Shown: positions 17,760 to 27,452, counted from the first letter of the stretch. The stretch: 64,000 nucleotides of DNA from Alteromonas sp. RKMC-009 (GCF_003584565.2 NZ_CP031010.1:2852001-2916000), one strand, 5' to 3'. Notes: a model not told the origin generated them from the sequence alone. Numbers and translations are program-made.

Positions 17760-18881
17760 ATGACGATACCTGCATTTCTTAAGACTCAGGAAGCAATGAC
17801 CCTGGGCGCACTGTTGTGTGTCATTGCACTACTCTTCATCGCCAAACGCATTATCCTGGTGCGGTTAACCCGAAAAGCCCGCTCTCAGGACAGCTCCATG
17901 GCAGGTATTTACCGCATTCTTGTGCTGTCTCTGGATGCGCCTCTTACCCTGTTTATCTTCCTTGTTATTATTGTACTCGGCCGGTTTCTGCTCATATGGC
18001 TTGGTATCATAGACAAAGACATTGCAGCCATTGTGGATCACGTGGTGAAGGCCGGTCTGATCCTCACGTTGTTTCTGTTTTTTGAGCGCTTTTTTACCTA
18101 TTCGTTACGGCGCTATCAGAATCAGTCCACGCTGGTTAAAAATACCAGCGGCATTGCCGGCGGCGCCATCCGCGCCATACTCGTGTCACTGGCCCTGCTG
18201 ATAATTTTAAGCACTATGGGTGTGTCTATTACTCCGGTCATTGCGTCACTGGGGATCACTTCTCTGGCAGTGGCTCTGGCCCTTCAGCCTACCCTGGAAA
18301 ACTTCTTCTCCGGCTTGCAACTGGTAATTGATAAACCTATCCGCATCGGTGACTTTATTGAGCTGGATTCAGGTGAACAGGGCTTTGTGGAAAAAATTGG
18401 CTGGCGTTCCACCTGGGTGCGCATGCTGCCAAATAACATTGTGATCATGCCAAACAGTAAACTGTCGAATTCAAAACTGATCAACTATTACTATCCCGAG
18501 CGGGAATTGTCTGTGCCCGTGGAAGTGGGCGTGCACTATAATTCTGACCTGGATAAGGTGGAAGATATTTGTCTGGAGGTAGCGAATTATACGTTAAAAC
18601 ACCACGAATACGGCGTAGAAACCTACGAGCCGTTTGTGTTGTTTCACACCTTCGATAATTCCAGTATTAACCTGACAGTGATGCTCAGAACAAAAGAATA
18701 CTTTAACCGCTTCTTTATCAAAAGTGCATTCATCAAGATGCTGAAAAAGCGCTTTGATGAGGAAGGTATTGTAATCCCCTTTCCTATTACGGCGCTTAAT
18801 GTGGATCAGGAGAATGCGGCAGCAATACTGGCTGCAGCGAAATCTCCGGAGGCAACAATGCCGCCGGAGAAATCATCATAA
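17760..18881 (+). CDS. MscS-family mechanosensitive channel
   Basis: 373 residues. Four hydrophobic helices occupy residues 1-175 and are followed by the pore-helix and beta domain: ITPVIASLGITSLAVALALQ and LQLVIDKPIRIGDFIELD, then VEKIGWRSTWVRM and PNSKLSNSKLINYY, all characteristic of the MscS family. The C-terminus is a cytoplasmic cage domain, with a short low-complexity tail rich in Ala and Glu. It likely releases solutes on osmotic downshock. Its stop is two bases from the stop of the converging MFS gene, so there is no room for a separate terminator. Confidence 0.93.
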   Translation: MTIPAFLKTQEAMTLGALLCVIALLFIAKRIILVRLTRKARSQDSSMAGIYRILVLSLDAPLTLFIFLVIIVLGRFLLIWLGIIDKDIAAIVDHVVKAGLILTLFLFFERFFTYSLRRYQNQSTLVKNTSGIAGGAIRAILVSLALLIILSTMGVSITPVIASLGITSLAVALALQPTLENFFSGLQLVIDKPIRIGDFIELDSGEQGFVEKIGWRSTWVRMLPNNIVIMPNSKLSNSKLINYYYPERELSVPVEVGVHYNSDLDKVEDICLEVANYTLKHHEYGVETYEPFVLFHTFDNSSINLTVMLRTKEYFNRFFIKSAFIKMLKKRFDEEGIVIPFPITALNVDQENAAAILAAAKSPEATMPPEKSS

Positions 18882-18882
18882 A

Positions 18883-20103
18883 TCAACCGCAGGTTGGATT
18901 GGGGTTGGTACAAACAGGCCGGGGCTGCTGTTTCTGACGCAGTTGCATATAGCTCAGTGCCCACATTACCAGGCCGCCCAGGAACAATAAGGCAGAGGCA
19001 TAGCCAGTTTCATTGAAGGTAGCACCTGTAGCCAGCAGAGTACCGCCGATCATGGGGCCGATGGCGTTAGCCGTGTTAAATGCGCACTGTACCAGTGCAC
19101 CAATCATGGCATGACCGGTTGGGGATACATCCAGCAACATGGACTGAATAACCGCCGCCAGGCCCACACTGGCACCAAGGCAAAATACGGTCACATATAA
19201 CCAGTAAATGTTTGACGCCGCGAAAACATACATCACCGCAATCCCTACGCTGCAAAGCAGTGCGATGCCGGTGGTAGCAATGGGCGATTTGTCTGCCAGC
19301 CGTCCGCACACCCAGTTACCGATAGTAGTACCGATACCGAACATCATCATGGCGATGGAAATTGTCACTTCAGGGGCTTCAGTTACATTAATAATCGTGT
19401 CTGCCAGATACGTGTAAATGCAGAACACACCGCCGAAACCCACGAAAATAATGCCGGAAATTGACCATACTAATTTGTTCTTCAGCACGCCGAATTCTTC
19501 GCGTAACCGGGTAGGCGTTTTCACCGGACTGCTTGGCACAACAAAATAAATCAGTACTGCAGTAATAAGGGCCAGTGCGGCAACAATGCCCATACAAACC
19601 CGCCAGCTCATAGCCTGCCCCACCAGAGTAGCCATGGGCACACCCACAATCGTTGCAATGGTAAGGCCCATAAACACTTTGGACATAAAGCTGGCACGCT
19701 TACCTTTTGGTGCCATGTCTGAGGCTACCAGTAATGCTGTACCAAAATATGCACCATGAGGTAAACCGCTGAGTACGCGGTAGAACACCATTTCCGGTAA
19801 AGACGTTGCAATAGCACTGAGGCCGTTTGCCACAAACATCATCATCACGAATAAAATCAGCGATGTACGCCTGTTAGTTTTGTTTGTCAGCAACATGAAA
19901 AGCGGTGCACCGATCACCACGCCGATGGCGTAACCACTAATCACATTACCTGCCATCGACGGCGTTACGTCAAATGAAGCTGCAATCAGCGGCAACATTG
20001 ACATAGACGCAAATTCAGTCAGGCCGAGGGTAAACGTTCCCAGTGCCATAATGAGAATTGGCCAGAAATGAGACGTCTGCGATGTCCCGTTATTAAATGA
20101 CAT
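18883..20103 (-). CDS. MFS transporter, DHA1/AraJ-like exporter
   Basis: 406 residues with about twelve hydrophobic helices. Seen: LGLTEFASMSMLPLIA in the first helix and LSGLPHGAYFGTALLVASDM, both strongly typical of AraJ/YdhP-type drug:H+ antiporters, with NKTNRRTSL at the loop between helices 2 and 3. It would export a small hydrophobic or sugar-like compound. AAGG lies before the ATG. The upstream 540-base region contains a pair of related palindromes near this gene. Confidence 0.88.
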   Translation of the reverse strand: MSFNNGTSQTSHFWPILIMALGTFTLGLTEFASMSMLPLIAASFDVTPSMAGNVISGYAIGVVIGAPLFMLLTNKTNRRTSLILFVMMMFVANGLSAIATSLPEMVFYRVLSGLPHGAYFGTALLVASDMAPKGKRASFMSKVFMGLTIATIVGVPMATLVGQAMSWRVCMGIVAALALITAVLIYFVVPSSPVKTPTRLREEFGVLKNKLVWSISGIIFVGFGGVFCIYTYLADTIINVTEAPEVTISIAMMMFGIGTTIGNWVCGRLADKSPIATTGIALLCSVGIAVMYVFAASNIYWLYVTVFCLGASVGLAAVIQSMLLDVSPTGHAMIGALVQCAFNTANAIGPMIGGTLLATGATFNETGYASALLFLGGLVMWALSYMQLRQKQQPRPVCTNPNPTCG

Positions 20104-20325
20104 AGATACCTTCTATCAGGATAGTGTGTAAATAAAGCCGGCAAAGCCACTGCCTGTCATCGCTTTACATCGCTGATGATTTAGCAAGTTCTCCTACCGG
20201 ATATAGAATGTGAAATACAGGTGTAAGGTGTATCTGCGATAATTCGGTTAAAACAGAATGTAGCCGGACTTCGCAGTATGATGTTTTAATGATGATATTG
20301 TTCAGTGTTCAGGCCGATCCATCGG

Positions 20326-20372
20326 AACAACGTTATTATACCGCATTGTGATGGCTGTTGAACAACGTTGTT
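20326..20372. promoter_or_regulatory. Two related palindromes in the MFS/TPR intergenic region
   Basis: AACAACGTTATT at 20326-20337 and the perfect palindrome AACAACGTTGTT at 20361-20372 lie 35 bases apart (centre to centre), 220-270 bases upstream of the MFS start. Paired copies of one palindrome suggest a dimeric repressor site. The rest of the 20104-20642 gap is AT-rich and holds no gene that I can support. Confidence 0.45.
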
Positions 20373-20492
20373 TGTCATACTATTTTGTTGATTCATCACT
20401 GCAATATGCGTTTTTTTCAATATAAATATAGATTACTAACAGCAACTTAAAAACTTTTACGAATAATTGATTTTCCTCTGTGCGGCGTTGTT

Positions 20493-20511
20493 CATAATGG
20501 TTATCATTACC
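20493..20511. promoter_or_regulatory. Fur-box-like sequence
   Basis: CATAATGGTTATCATTACC matches 15 of 19 positions of the classical Fur box. It lies about 130 bases upstream of the TPR/GGDEF-like gene and 390 bases from the MFS start, so iron control of the former is plausible. Confidence 0.45.
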
Positions 20512-20642
20512 TGCACTTAGCGGATAAAAAATTGACATTTCCCGTCACTGGCTCGCTCAGGATGAACAGCCCGGACGGAACTGCTTGCCGGCATCGCTTC
20601 TTTAATAAGCCGGTTTGATTAAAAAAAGAAAAAATAATTACC

Positions 20643-22427
20643 ATGTACAGTAAATTATGCGCTCTGATGACAGCGCTCACGTTATTCGTGCTGTCCGGAA
20701 TGCCGGCCTCTGCGGCAAACACAGTCGATGATGTCATCAATAAAGTACGGGCGCCGGCTTATGATTGCCCGGATTCTGCCCTGTTTGATGAACTGGAAAC
20801 CACACTGAGTGATGAGTCTATAACCGCTGAGCAGCGTTTTTCCCTGCTCAGCGCGAAGGGCCAGTTTCTCATCTGCAGAGGTGATTACGAAAGCGCACTG
20901 ACCATGCTCAAATCCCTGATCGCGCAAGAAGATGCAGATGACACCTCCTACGCTTACGTTTCAGCCATCAACCAAATTGGCTTTATCTACGATGCCCAGG
21001 AAAGTCCTGCACGTTGTCAATATTACCGTCAGGCCAGATCACTGTCTTCACCGGAACGCCACAGCGATATTTTCACCTTCGCTTCATTATCACTCATTAC
21101 CTATTGCTCAGAATCGTCTACAACCGGAGAGCGTCTAGGCAAGATGTTTACGGTACTGGAGCAGAATGCCGCATCAGGAAACCCCGGCGTACTGGCCCAT
21201 ATCCACAACGCCATCGGCCTGCTCTACGGCAGCCTGGGGCAACATGCTCTGGCAGCAGAGCAATACATCAAAGCTCATGAAATGGGCCTGAAGGTGTATG
21301 AAGGCAGCAATAAACTCAGTATTCTCATCAGTGCCATTGTGTCGCTGATAAGCAGCGGGCAAACCGAAGAAGCGTACCGGCGGATCATGGAATACGGCGC
21401 GCTGAACCGTGAAATTAACACACCGCTGACTAACTACCACTACCATTACGCCCTGTCGTATTACTATCGTAAAACCCGGGATTTTGACCAGCTTGCAGCC
21501 ACGTTGCCGGATTTCAAAACGGCGATTTCAGCCGTTTCCAGTTCATTCGGCCTGCTGATGTACAACTGGCACGAAACGGAAGTCTGTTTGTACCATCATG
21601 ATTTAACCTGTGTGCAGAATTACATAGACAGCTTAAACAAAGGTGATAATTACATTCCGCCCAGATTCAGAACCAATCTGGATTATCTGAGCTTCAACCT
21701 TGCCATGTATCTGGCACTGGGCGACATAGAAAAAGCCCGTATTGCCAATGAAGTGTTTGCCGCTGAAGCTGAAAATAAACGCATTCAACAACAAAACTCC
21801 GCAAATATTCTGAGCGCAGCGAATCTGTACAACCGGATTTACGACCTGGAGGGCGAAGTTGTTGAAGCGAAAAAGGAGCGCAAACAAATTCTCGCCATAG
21901 TGACCGGGATTTTCCTTATCACTGCTGCGCTGGCAGCCTATGTGCTGCGTAAGAAGTTCCTTGCTTCTAAAGCCATCGACCCGGTCACCCAGTTGTTAAA
22001 TGCTGATACCGCCATCAGCCGAATAAACAGACTGAATGCCCCCGGTAAAAACCGCGCCATTGCCATCGCTATTTTTGATATCAGTAATCTCCGGGAAATC
22101 ATCCGGCTGCTGGGCTCTACCAAAGCGGACAGTGTGCTGAGAAAACTGGCACAAACATTACAGCTCACCACCCGGGGGAATGACATTCTTGGACGCTTCG
22201 GTACTGAGCAATTCATCATGTGCCTTCACAATATTGAAGAACGCAGCGCACGTTCTTATTTTGAGCGGGTACAGACCGCGCTGGACAATACACTGGACAG
22301 CGGCACAAAGACCGGCAACGTTGCCGTTGAGTCAAGTATGAGCGTGTTTGTCTCTCACGAAAAGATTACCGATTTAAGTGATATTCTGGATGAAATGGTC
22401 ATGTCTATTGATATGGAGAACCGGTAA
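20643..22427 (+). CDS. TPR-containing membrane protein with degenerate GGDEF domain
   Basis: 594 residues. Order of parts: signal peptide 1-25 (cleavage near ASA-ANT), a periplasmic helical region about 30-395 with TPR-like repeats (for example HNAIGLLYGSLGQHALAAEQYIKAHEMG), a short coiled coil, one membrane helix about 417-437, and a cytoplasmic GGDEF-like domain about 445-590. The active-site signature of diguanylate cyclases is replaced by GRFGTEQF near 517, so catalysis is unlikely. It probably senses a periplasmic signal and acts through protein contact or bound nucleotide. It is related to the many TPR-GGDEF proteins of Alteromonadales. The ribosome site is weak. Confidence 0.82.
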   Translation: MYSKLCALMTALTLFVLSGMPASAANTVDDVINKVRAPAYDCPDSALFDELETTLSDESITAEQRFSLLSAKGQFLICRGDYESALTMLKSLIAQEDADDTSYAYVSAINQIGFIYDAQESPARCQYYRQARSLSSPERHSDIFTFASLSLITYCSESSTTGERLGKMFTVLEQNAASGNPGVLAHIHNAIGLLYGSLGQHALAAEQYIKAHEMGLKVYEGSNKLSILISAIVSLISSGQTEEAYRRIMEYGALNREINTPLTNYHYHYALSYYYRKTRDFDQLAATLPDFKTAISAVSSSFGLLMYNWHETEVCLYHHDLTCVQNYIDSLNKGDNYIPPRFRTNLDYLSFNLAMYLALGDIEKARIANEVFAAEAENKRIQQQNSANILSAANLYNRIYDLEGEVVEAKKERKQILAIVTGIFLITAALAAYVLRKKFLASKAIDPVTQLLNADTAISRINRLNAPGKNRAIAIAIFDISNLREIIRLLGSTKADSVLRKLAQTLQLTTRGNDILGRFGTEQFIMCLHNIEERSARSYFERVQTALDNTLDSGTKTGNVAVESSMSVFVSHEKITDLSDILDEMVMSIDMENR

Positions 22428-22541
22428 CCTTCCCCGCCCGTAGTCTGAAGTTTGCGGGGTACAGTAGTGAAATAAGGTTAGTTTGCAGCGTTTTCTCTGT
22501 TAACCGTGACATACTGGTTAAAATAATAAAGGGAACATAAT

Positions 22542-24602
22542 ATGAAAAAACTGGCACTACTCACCTTTACGGCAGCACTGACTGCCTGCTCGGGTCCGGG
22601 TGAACAAACCGGGTCAGACAGTCAGACTCAACCTCAGAAATCAACGACCACTCATTTTGATATGTACCTTGGCGGTACAGACGTGGGTGATATGGATATC
22701 ACCCGTACCGGCAATAAAATAGACATTGATTACGGTTTCTCAAACAATGGCCGCGGGGCCAGCAGCACTGAAACCATTATTTTGTCTGACAACGACATTC
22801 CTCTTTCCTGGTCTGTTGAAGGTAAAACTGTGTTCGGGAATGCAACGCAGGAGAATTTCTCGGTCTCAGGTAACACCGCCACGTGGCAATCTAAAGCCGA
22901 ATCCGGTGAAGCCGGATTTGACGGTGCGCCTGTGTACATTGCACAGAACGGCAGCCCGTTCAGTGAGTACTTGTATGCCCTGCCGTTGCTGAATGACAAT
23001 CTGACAAAGTATCCCGCCCTTCCCTCCGGTCACATTACGCTCAGTAAAAAACAGGATCTCACGCTCTCCGCCACCGGCGGTGAAATCAAAGCCACACTTT
23101 ATGCCACTGGTGGGATTTCCATGAACCCGTCTTATTTCATCATTGATGAAAACAAAGCGTTAGTGGGGCTGGTCAGCCCGCGTACAGCGATAGTTAAACC
23201 GGAGATTGCCGGGGAAGAAGCGCGCCTGCGGGAATTAACCGCGCAACTTAATGCACAGCGGTATAAAGATATTGCCAGCCGCTATCTGCACGACTACGAA
23301 AAGCCGGTACGCATCAATAATGTCCGTATTTTTGAGCCACAAAGTCTTTCTCTCAGTGAACCGAAGTCTGTAGTGATCACCGGTAACACAATCACTGCAA
23401 TCGAAGCAGTCAGTGCTGCACCGTCAGACGACGAAGTGACCATTGAAGGCAACGGCGGCACACTGGTAGCCGGACTCTACGAAATGCACGGCCATATGAG
23501 TGATAACGATGCGCTGCTAAACGTACTTGCCGGTGTTACTTCCGTAAGAGACATGGGCAACGAAGTCGATATTCTGCAGGGTATTACAGACAATATTGCC
23601 AATGGCATACTGGTAGGCCCGCGCATTGCTAAAAGCGGCTTTATTGAAGGTAAAAGTCCCTTCAGTAACTCCACCGGTGAACTGGCCGCCAGCGAAGACG
23701 AAGCCGTTGAACTGGTCCGCAAATATGCCGGTATGGATGATTATATTCAGATAAAGATCTACAGTTCAGTGAACCCGGAATGGGTGCCGGCCATGGCAAA
23801 AGAAGCACATGAAAACGGCCTTCGGGTTGCCGGACACATTCCGGCTTTCGCCAAAGCAGATGAAATGATCGCTGCCGGTTATAACGAGATCACTCATATT
23901 AACCAGTTAATGCTGGGCTGGGTGCTCGACAGAAAAGAGGATACCCGCACGTTATTCCGCATTACCGGCATGAAACGCTTTACAGATTTGGATCTGAACA
24001 GCGAGCAAGTGAATCACACACTTACGCTGATGAAGGAAAATAACATCGCGCTGGATCCCACAACGGTGATCCACGAACACGCCATGACCTCCCGCAACGG
24101 TACGGTAAGCCCCGGCGTGGTGGACTATATTGACCACATGCCTCTCAGCAGTCAGCGTGCCGCAAAGGTCGCTATGCTGAATGTGGCGGATGAAGCAGAA
24201 GATAAAGCTTACAAAGATGCCTACGCGAAGATTGTAGCCACACTGAAGAAAATGCACGAAAACGACATTCTTCTGGTGCCCGGTACGGATATGGGCGGCG
24301 CATTCCGTCTGCACCGTGAGCTGGAGCTGTTTCAACAATTTGGTATGACACCGGCAGAAGCTTTGAAACGGGGCTCGTGGGACATGGCCGAATACATGGG
24401 TCACGATGACAAACTGGGCAGCATTGAAACAGGCAAACTGGCTGACTTCTTCCTCATTCCCGGCAACCCGGTGGAAGATTTAAAAGCCATTAAAACCATC
24501 GCCATGGTCGTCGCTGACGGGCGTATTCTTTTCCCTGATGAAGTGTACCCCGAGTTTGGCATTACACCGTTCACCACCCTGCCGGAAGTAAAAGGCGAAT
24601 AA
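22542..24602 (+). CDS. Amidohydrolase lipoprotein (metal-dependent, imidazolonepropionase-like)
   Basis: 686 residues. A lipoprotein signal ends at LTAC (Cys 16), so it is membrane-anchored outside the cytoplasm. Residues 30-240 form a beta-rich N-terminal domain without a family I can name. The amidohydrolase domain starts near 250. Metal-site segments are EMHGHMSDND (HxH near 314), the Lys in IQIKIYSS, GHIPAFA, THINQLML and GTDMGGAF (Asp near 581), and the fold ends with GSIETGKLADF. Relatives hydrolyse dipeptides or cyclic amides. AAGGGAAC stands before the ATG. A perfect palindromic terminator follows. Confidence 0.88.
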   Translation: MKKLALLTFTAALTACSGPGEQTGSDSQTQPQKSTTTHFDMYLGGTDVGDMDITRTGNKIDIDYGFSNNGRGASSTETIILSDNDIPLSWSVEGKTVFGNATQENFSVSGNTATWQSKAESGEAGFDGAPVYIAQNGSPFSEYLYALPLLNDNLTKYPALPSGHITLSKKQDLTLSATGGEIKATLYATGGISMNPSYFIIDENKALVGLVSPRTAIVKPEIAGEEARLRELTAQLNAQRYKDIASRYLHDYEKPVRINNVRIFEPQSLSLSEPKSVVITGNTITAIEAVSAAPSDDEVTIEGNGGTLVAGLYEMHGHMSDNDALLNVLAGVTSVRDMGNEVDILQGITDNIANGILVGPRIAKSGFIEGKSPFSNSTGELAASEDEAVELVRKYAGMDDYIQIKIYSSVNPEWVPAMAKEAHENGLRVAGHIPAFAKADEMIAAGYNEITHINQLMLGWVLDRKEDTRTLFRITGMKRFTDLDLNSEQVNHTLTLMKENNIALDPTTVIHEHAMTSRNGTVSPGVVDYIDHMPLSSQRAAKVAMLNVADEAEDKAYKDAYAKIVATLKKMHENDILLVPGTDMGGAFRLHRELELFQQFGMTPAEALKRGSWDMAEYMGHDDKLGSIETGKLADFFLIPGNPVEDLKAIKTIAMVVADGRILFPDEVYPEFGITPFTTLPEVKGE

Positions 24603-24631
24603 CCCCGCTATCTTAACAAACAAAACAAGAC

Positions 24632-24651
24632 AGCCCCGTTAACGGGGCTGC
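24632..24651. terminator. Bidirectional terminator
   Basis: CAGCCCCGTT/AACGGGGCTG forms a perfect 20-base palindrome between two converging genes, with A-rich sequence on one flank and T-rich on the other. Confidence 0.75.
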
Positions 24652-24679
24652 TTAATCAGTTAACTTCTGCCGGCAATAT

Positions 24680-25399
24680 TCAGGCGCCCTGAGGCATAAA
24701 TGCCGGTGAACTCACCCTCTGTGCTTCCGGCTCCGGCGTAATATTAAACACAATAAACATTAAAAATGTGCAGTACATGCTTGCAGCGAGCAGCAAAAAT
24801 GCGCTCCAGTCCTGTTTCAGCACAATCGCCAGCGGAACAAACAAAGCCACAGGCAGAAAGGCTGCCAGGGTTTTCCAACGCAACATCAGCGACAACCAGA
24901 TATGCTCTCCCTGTTTGCGGGACAGTGAGAAACTGTGACAAAAATGAGCCAGGATGTAGGGCATCAATTGGGCCACACACACCAGCGCACCGCCAATGAC
25001 AATCCCCGTCAACGTCATCCCATCATAGGCCACCGCAGCATTTCCGGAGGCTGCCGGCATTAACTCTGATAGTAAATCAGCGGCAAAAAATGCCAGCCAG
25101 CTTAAAGCAGTGATCCCCAGAATAGCCGGCAATATCAGCCGCTGATGAAAGTTCAGTTCGGCGGCTAATCGTCTGAGCGAACCATACCGGTACTGAATAC
25201 TGACCACACAAACCACAAGTGACACCAGCAACGCACACGCGCCCATGCGTAGCGGAAAGAAAGAAAACGGCACCACAGTAACAAGCAGAGCCAGCAGCAA
25301 CATCACACCACAGATCACAGGTGACCGGGCAATGAAACGGCACATTTCCTTGTAGCCCCGAAGATAGTCCTGTACAGAAAGATTGGTATTGATTTGCAT
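24680..25399 (-). CDS. Multi-pass membrane protein of unknown function (239 aa)
   Basis: Six hydrophobic segments can be counted, arranged as pairs (around residues 25-65, 90-115, 130-155 and 180-220). The N-terminus VQDYLRGYKEMCRFIARSP and a cytoplasmic loop with a HSFSLSRKQGEHIW segment are the only features. I do not recognise the family. AAGGTG lies before the ATG. It converges with the amidohydrolase gene and is probably monocistronic. Confidence 0.72.
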   Translation of the reverse strand: MQINTNLSVQDYLRGYKEMCRFIARSPVICGVMLLLALLVTVVPFSFFPLRMGACALLVSLVVCVVSIQYRYGSLRRLAAELNFHQRLILPAILGITALSWLAFFAADLLSELMPAASGNAAVAYDGMTLTGIVIGGALVCVAQLMPYILAHFCHSFSLSRKQGEHIWLSLMLRWKTLAAFLPVALFVPLAIVLKQDWSAFLLLAASMYCTFLMFIVFNITPEPEAQRVSSPAFMPQGA

Positions 25400-25551
25400 A
25401 AGAACACCTTTTGAAGATAAGCGTCTATTTTATGCGCAGCACTGAAGAATTGAAGTGTATGAACATTAAACCGGGTATCAGATTGTATGACAGGGTATGT
25501 TTTTTAATACGAAGGGTAGTGTTCAGGTACCGGATATTCACGGCACCAATA

Positions 25552-25749
25552 TCAAACAGAGTTCCCATCCCACTCGTGTTTAGCGTCCGGTACAAAGGTA
25601 ACCCCTGCCCCTTGAGTGTTACTCACTGTAACCAGCCAGCCGCCGGGAATTTTTGTACGATATGTGTGAGAACTGCTCCCGTTCGTATTTTTCAATGCTT
25701 CCCAAATTAACTCTGGTGACTGACTGTTTCCGCTTCTGAATAACCCCAA
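25552..25749 (-). CDS. Short conserved protein, start uncertain
   Basis: A 65-residue frame starting at TTG (25749). The C-terminal part, IPGGWLVTVSN then GVTFVPDAKHEWDG, resembles small widespread bacterial proteins ending in a TFVPD-HEW motif, which is why I keep it. The reading frame stays open upstream, but with no ATG or GTG codon that has a ribosome site; AAGG occurs 12 bases before the TTG. It may be translated from the TTG or be the remnant of a slightly longer gene. Its function is unknown. Confidence 0.5.
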   Translation of the reverse strand: MGLFRSGNSQSPELIWEALKNTNGSSSHTYRTKIPGGWLVTVSNTQGAGVTFVPDAKHEWDGNSV

Positions 25750-25879
25750 TACGCTGACCTTAAACTGTTCATACTTAAGCCAGTATACGCAAAAAATAAT
25801 TGTGACTTTAATATTTGCGGTTATTGGTCAAAAGCGGACATTAGCAATACCGTGAAGGACTGGTAAGCGTAGGTAAATT

Positions 25880-26281
25880 TCAAAGTTCAGAGTTTTGTTC
25901 GAAAATATACTGGGAATAAAGCAAGTCAGCAAAATCTGACTCATCAATTTTTCCAATGACTAAGTCTCTGATCGCATCTGCGAAGAGATCATTGTCAGCG
26001 GTTAACTCAAAATCATTGAGCGACAAATACTCCAGCGCGACGGCCAGACCTGTTCGCTTGTTAGCATCAGGAAGTGAATGAGAAAGCGCTATTGAAGCGG
26101 CATATTTTGCAGCAATTTCGAAAACGTCATCTAAACCTGAATAGGCAATAGCATTATCGATTCTGCCTAAGGCACCCTGAAGTTTGTTAACATCAGCGGC
26201 GCCCTTCATGCCAGGTTCGTTTTCGAGAATGAACACGTTAATCTCTATCACGCGTTCAAAAGGGAAAAAAATAAGATCCAT
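25880..26281 (-). CDS. doc: Doc-type toxin (Fic/death-on-curing family)
   Basis: 133 residues, the normal size for Doc. The Fic-family motif is HSLPDANKR at residues 68-76, against the canonical HxFx(D/N)(A/G)NKR; only the Phe is changed to Leu, so the catalytic His, Asp and Asn/Lys/Arg are intact. Doc toxins phosphorylate elongation factor Tu and stop translation. The start overlaps the stop of the antitoxin gene by one base (TAATG), the usual order for this system. Confidence 0.9.
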   Translation of the reverse strand: MDLIFFPFERVIEINVFILENEPGMKGAADVNKLQGALGRIDNAIAYSGLDDVFEIAAKYAASIALSHSLPDANKRTGLAVALEYLSLNDFELTADNDLFADAIRDLVIGKIDESDFADLLYSQYIFEQNSEL

Positions 26282-26451
26282 TACATATCAGCGAGTTTTT
26301 CAAACGTACGCTTATGCGTTCTTAAAACCAGCTTAGTTTCAGACTTCACAATTTGCTGACCAGACTCACCGGATAAATCAAGTTTCTTGCTGGCAGCTAT
26401 TTTAGGGCGCTTAACAGCTTTAACGCCGTAAATTTCAATCTTTGTATTCAT
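26281..26451 (-). CDS. Antitoxin of the Doc toxin
   Basis: 56 residues from the ATG at 26451, chosen because GAGG lies eight bases upstream; the frame upstream is unsupported. It is basic overall, with SGESGQQIVKSETK in the middle and a helical C-terminus (RTHKRTFEKLADM) that probably wraps the toxin. It is not an obvious Phd homologue by eye, but the order, size and one-base overlap with doc identify its role. An AT-rich promoter with a TATTAT-like -10 element stands just upstream on the minus strand. Confidence 0.82.
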   Translation of the reverse strand: MNTKIEIYGVKAVKRPKIAASKKLDLSGESGQQIVKSETKLVLRTHKRTFEKLADM

Positions 26452-26630
26452 GAACACCTCTATAATATGACAGCTAGTATACATCTGATTCAAAGATAAG
26501 AAAATCAGGCAAACAGGTACTAATTTAGTGGTGTTTAGTTTACAGCGTATTTGAGAGAAAAGAACATCACAACTGCTTGTTTCTAGACTTCCGGCCCATA
26601 CTATATTTTATTGATTGCTGGGAGATTGCT

Positions 26631-27239
26631 ATGACAGCCGCTAGCAAACCTTGGAACAAACACCGAATTATTGGACAGAAACGACCGCTCAAGATCTCTC
26701 ACATATGGGGGATCCGAATCCGATTGAAAATGGAAGACAACAAACGCGATTTAGCATTATTCAATATGGCACTGGATAGTAAACTTCGCGGCTGCGATTT
26801 GGCCAAGCTGCTCGTATCGGATGTCATGTCGGGCGGCGTGGTAATGCGACGCGCACTTGTGACACAGCAAAAAACAGGCTCTCCAGTTCAATTCGAAATT
26901 ACTGAGGGGACAAGAAAATCGGTTCTGGACTGGGTCACTTTTAAGGGCCTCAACTACAGCAGCTATTTGTTCCCATCAGCAAAAGTCCCTGGAGAACACA
27001 TCTGCACCAGGCAATATAACCGTATATTCCACAGTTGGATTGAAAAACTAGGTCTCGATCGCACTCTTTACAGCACGCATACCATGCGAAGGACTAAGGC
27101 TTACCTGATTTATAAGAAAACGAAAAATCTACGCGTGGTTCAGTTGCTACTCGGTCATAAGAAGCTTGAGAGCACCGTGAGGTACCTTGGGATCGAAGTT
27201 GATGATGCTCTGGATATTGCTGAATCGCTTGATATTTAG
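26631..27239 (+). CDS. Tyrosine recombinase, catalytic domain only
   Basis: 202 residues from the ATG at 26631, which is preceded by GGGAG; the frame starting at 26577 has no such site. All catalytic positions of tyrosine recombinases are visible: Arg in LRGCDL, Lys in QKTGSPV, HxxR in HTMRRTKA, His in LLGHKKLES and Tyr in VRYLGIE. The N-terminal core-binding domain of phage integrases is absent, as in a family of short orphan recombinases found in many proteobacteria. No tRNA gene or direct-repeat attachment site was recognised nearby. It lies beside, and diverges from, the toxin-antitoxin pair. Confidence 0.88.
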   Translation: MTAASKPWNKHRIIGQKRPLKISHIWGIRIRLKMEDNKRDLALFNMALDSKLRGCDLAKLLVSDVMSGGVVMRRALVTQQKTGSPVQFEITEGTRKSVLDWVTFKGLNYSSYLFPSAKVPGEHICTRQYNRIFHSWIEKLGLDRTLYSTHTMRRTKAYLIYKKTKNLRVVQLLLGHKKLESTVRYLGIEVDDALDIAESLDI

Positions 27240-27452
27240 CAAGCAGGCAAGAATTTTCCTTAATGCGGCAGTCTGATTCCTGCTTTATAGCTATCTATCT
27301 ACTTTCAAACGCCCACTCTCAAAAGCTACTTAAACTACTGATATATAAATGGTGTTTTCATATTTAGATGGGTGAGAAATATCGGGAATATCATTTAGCA
27401 GACATATTGCTCAATCTAGTCCAACAGTTAAAAAGTGCTGAAGGATATCCCT

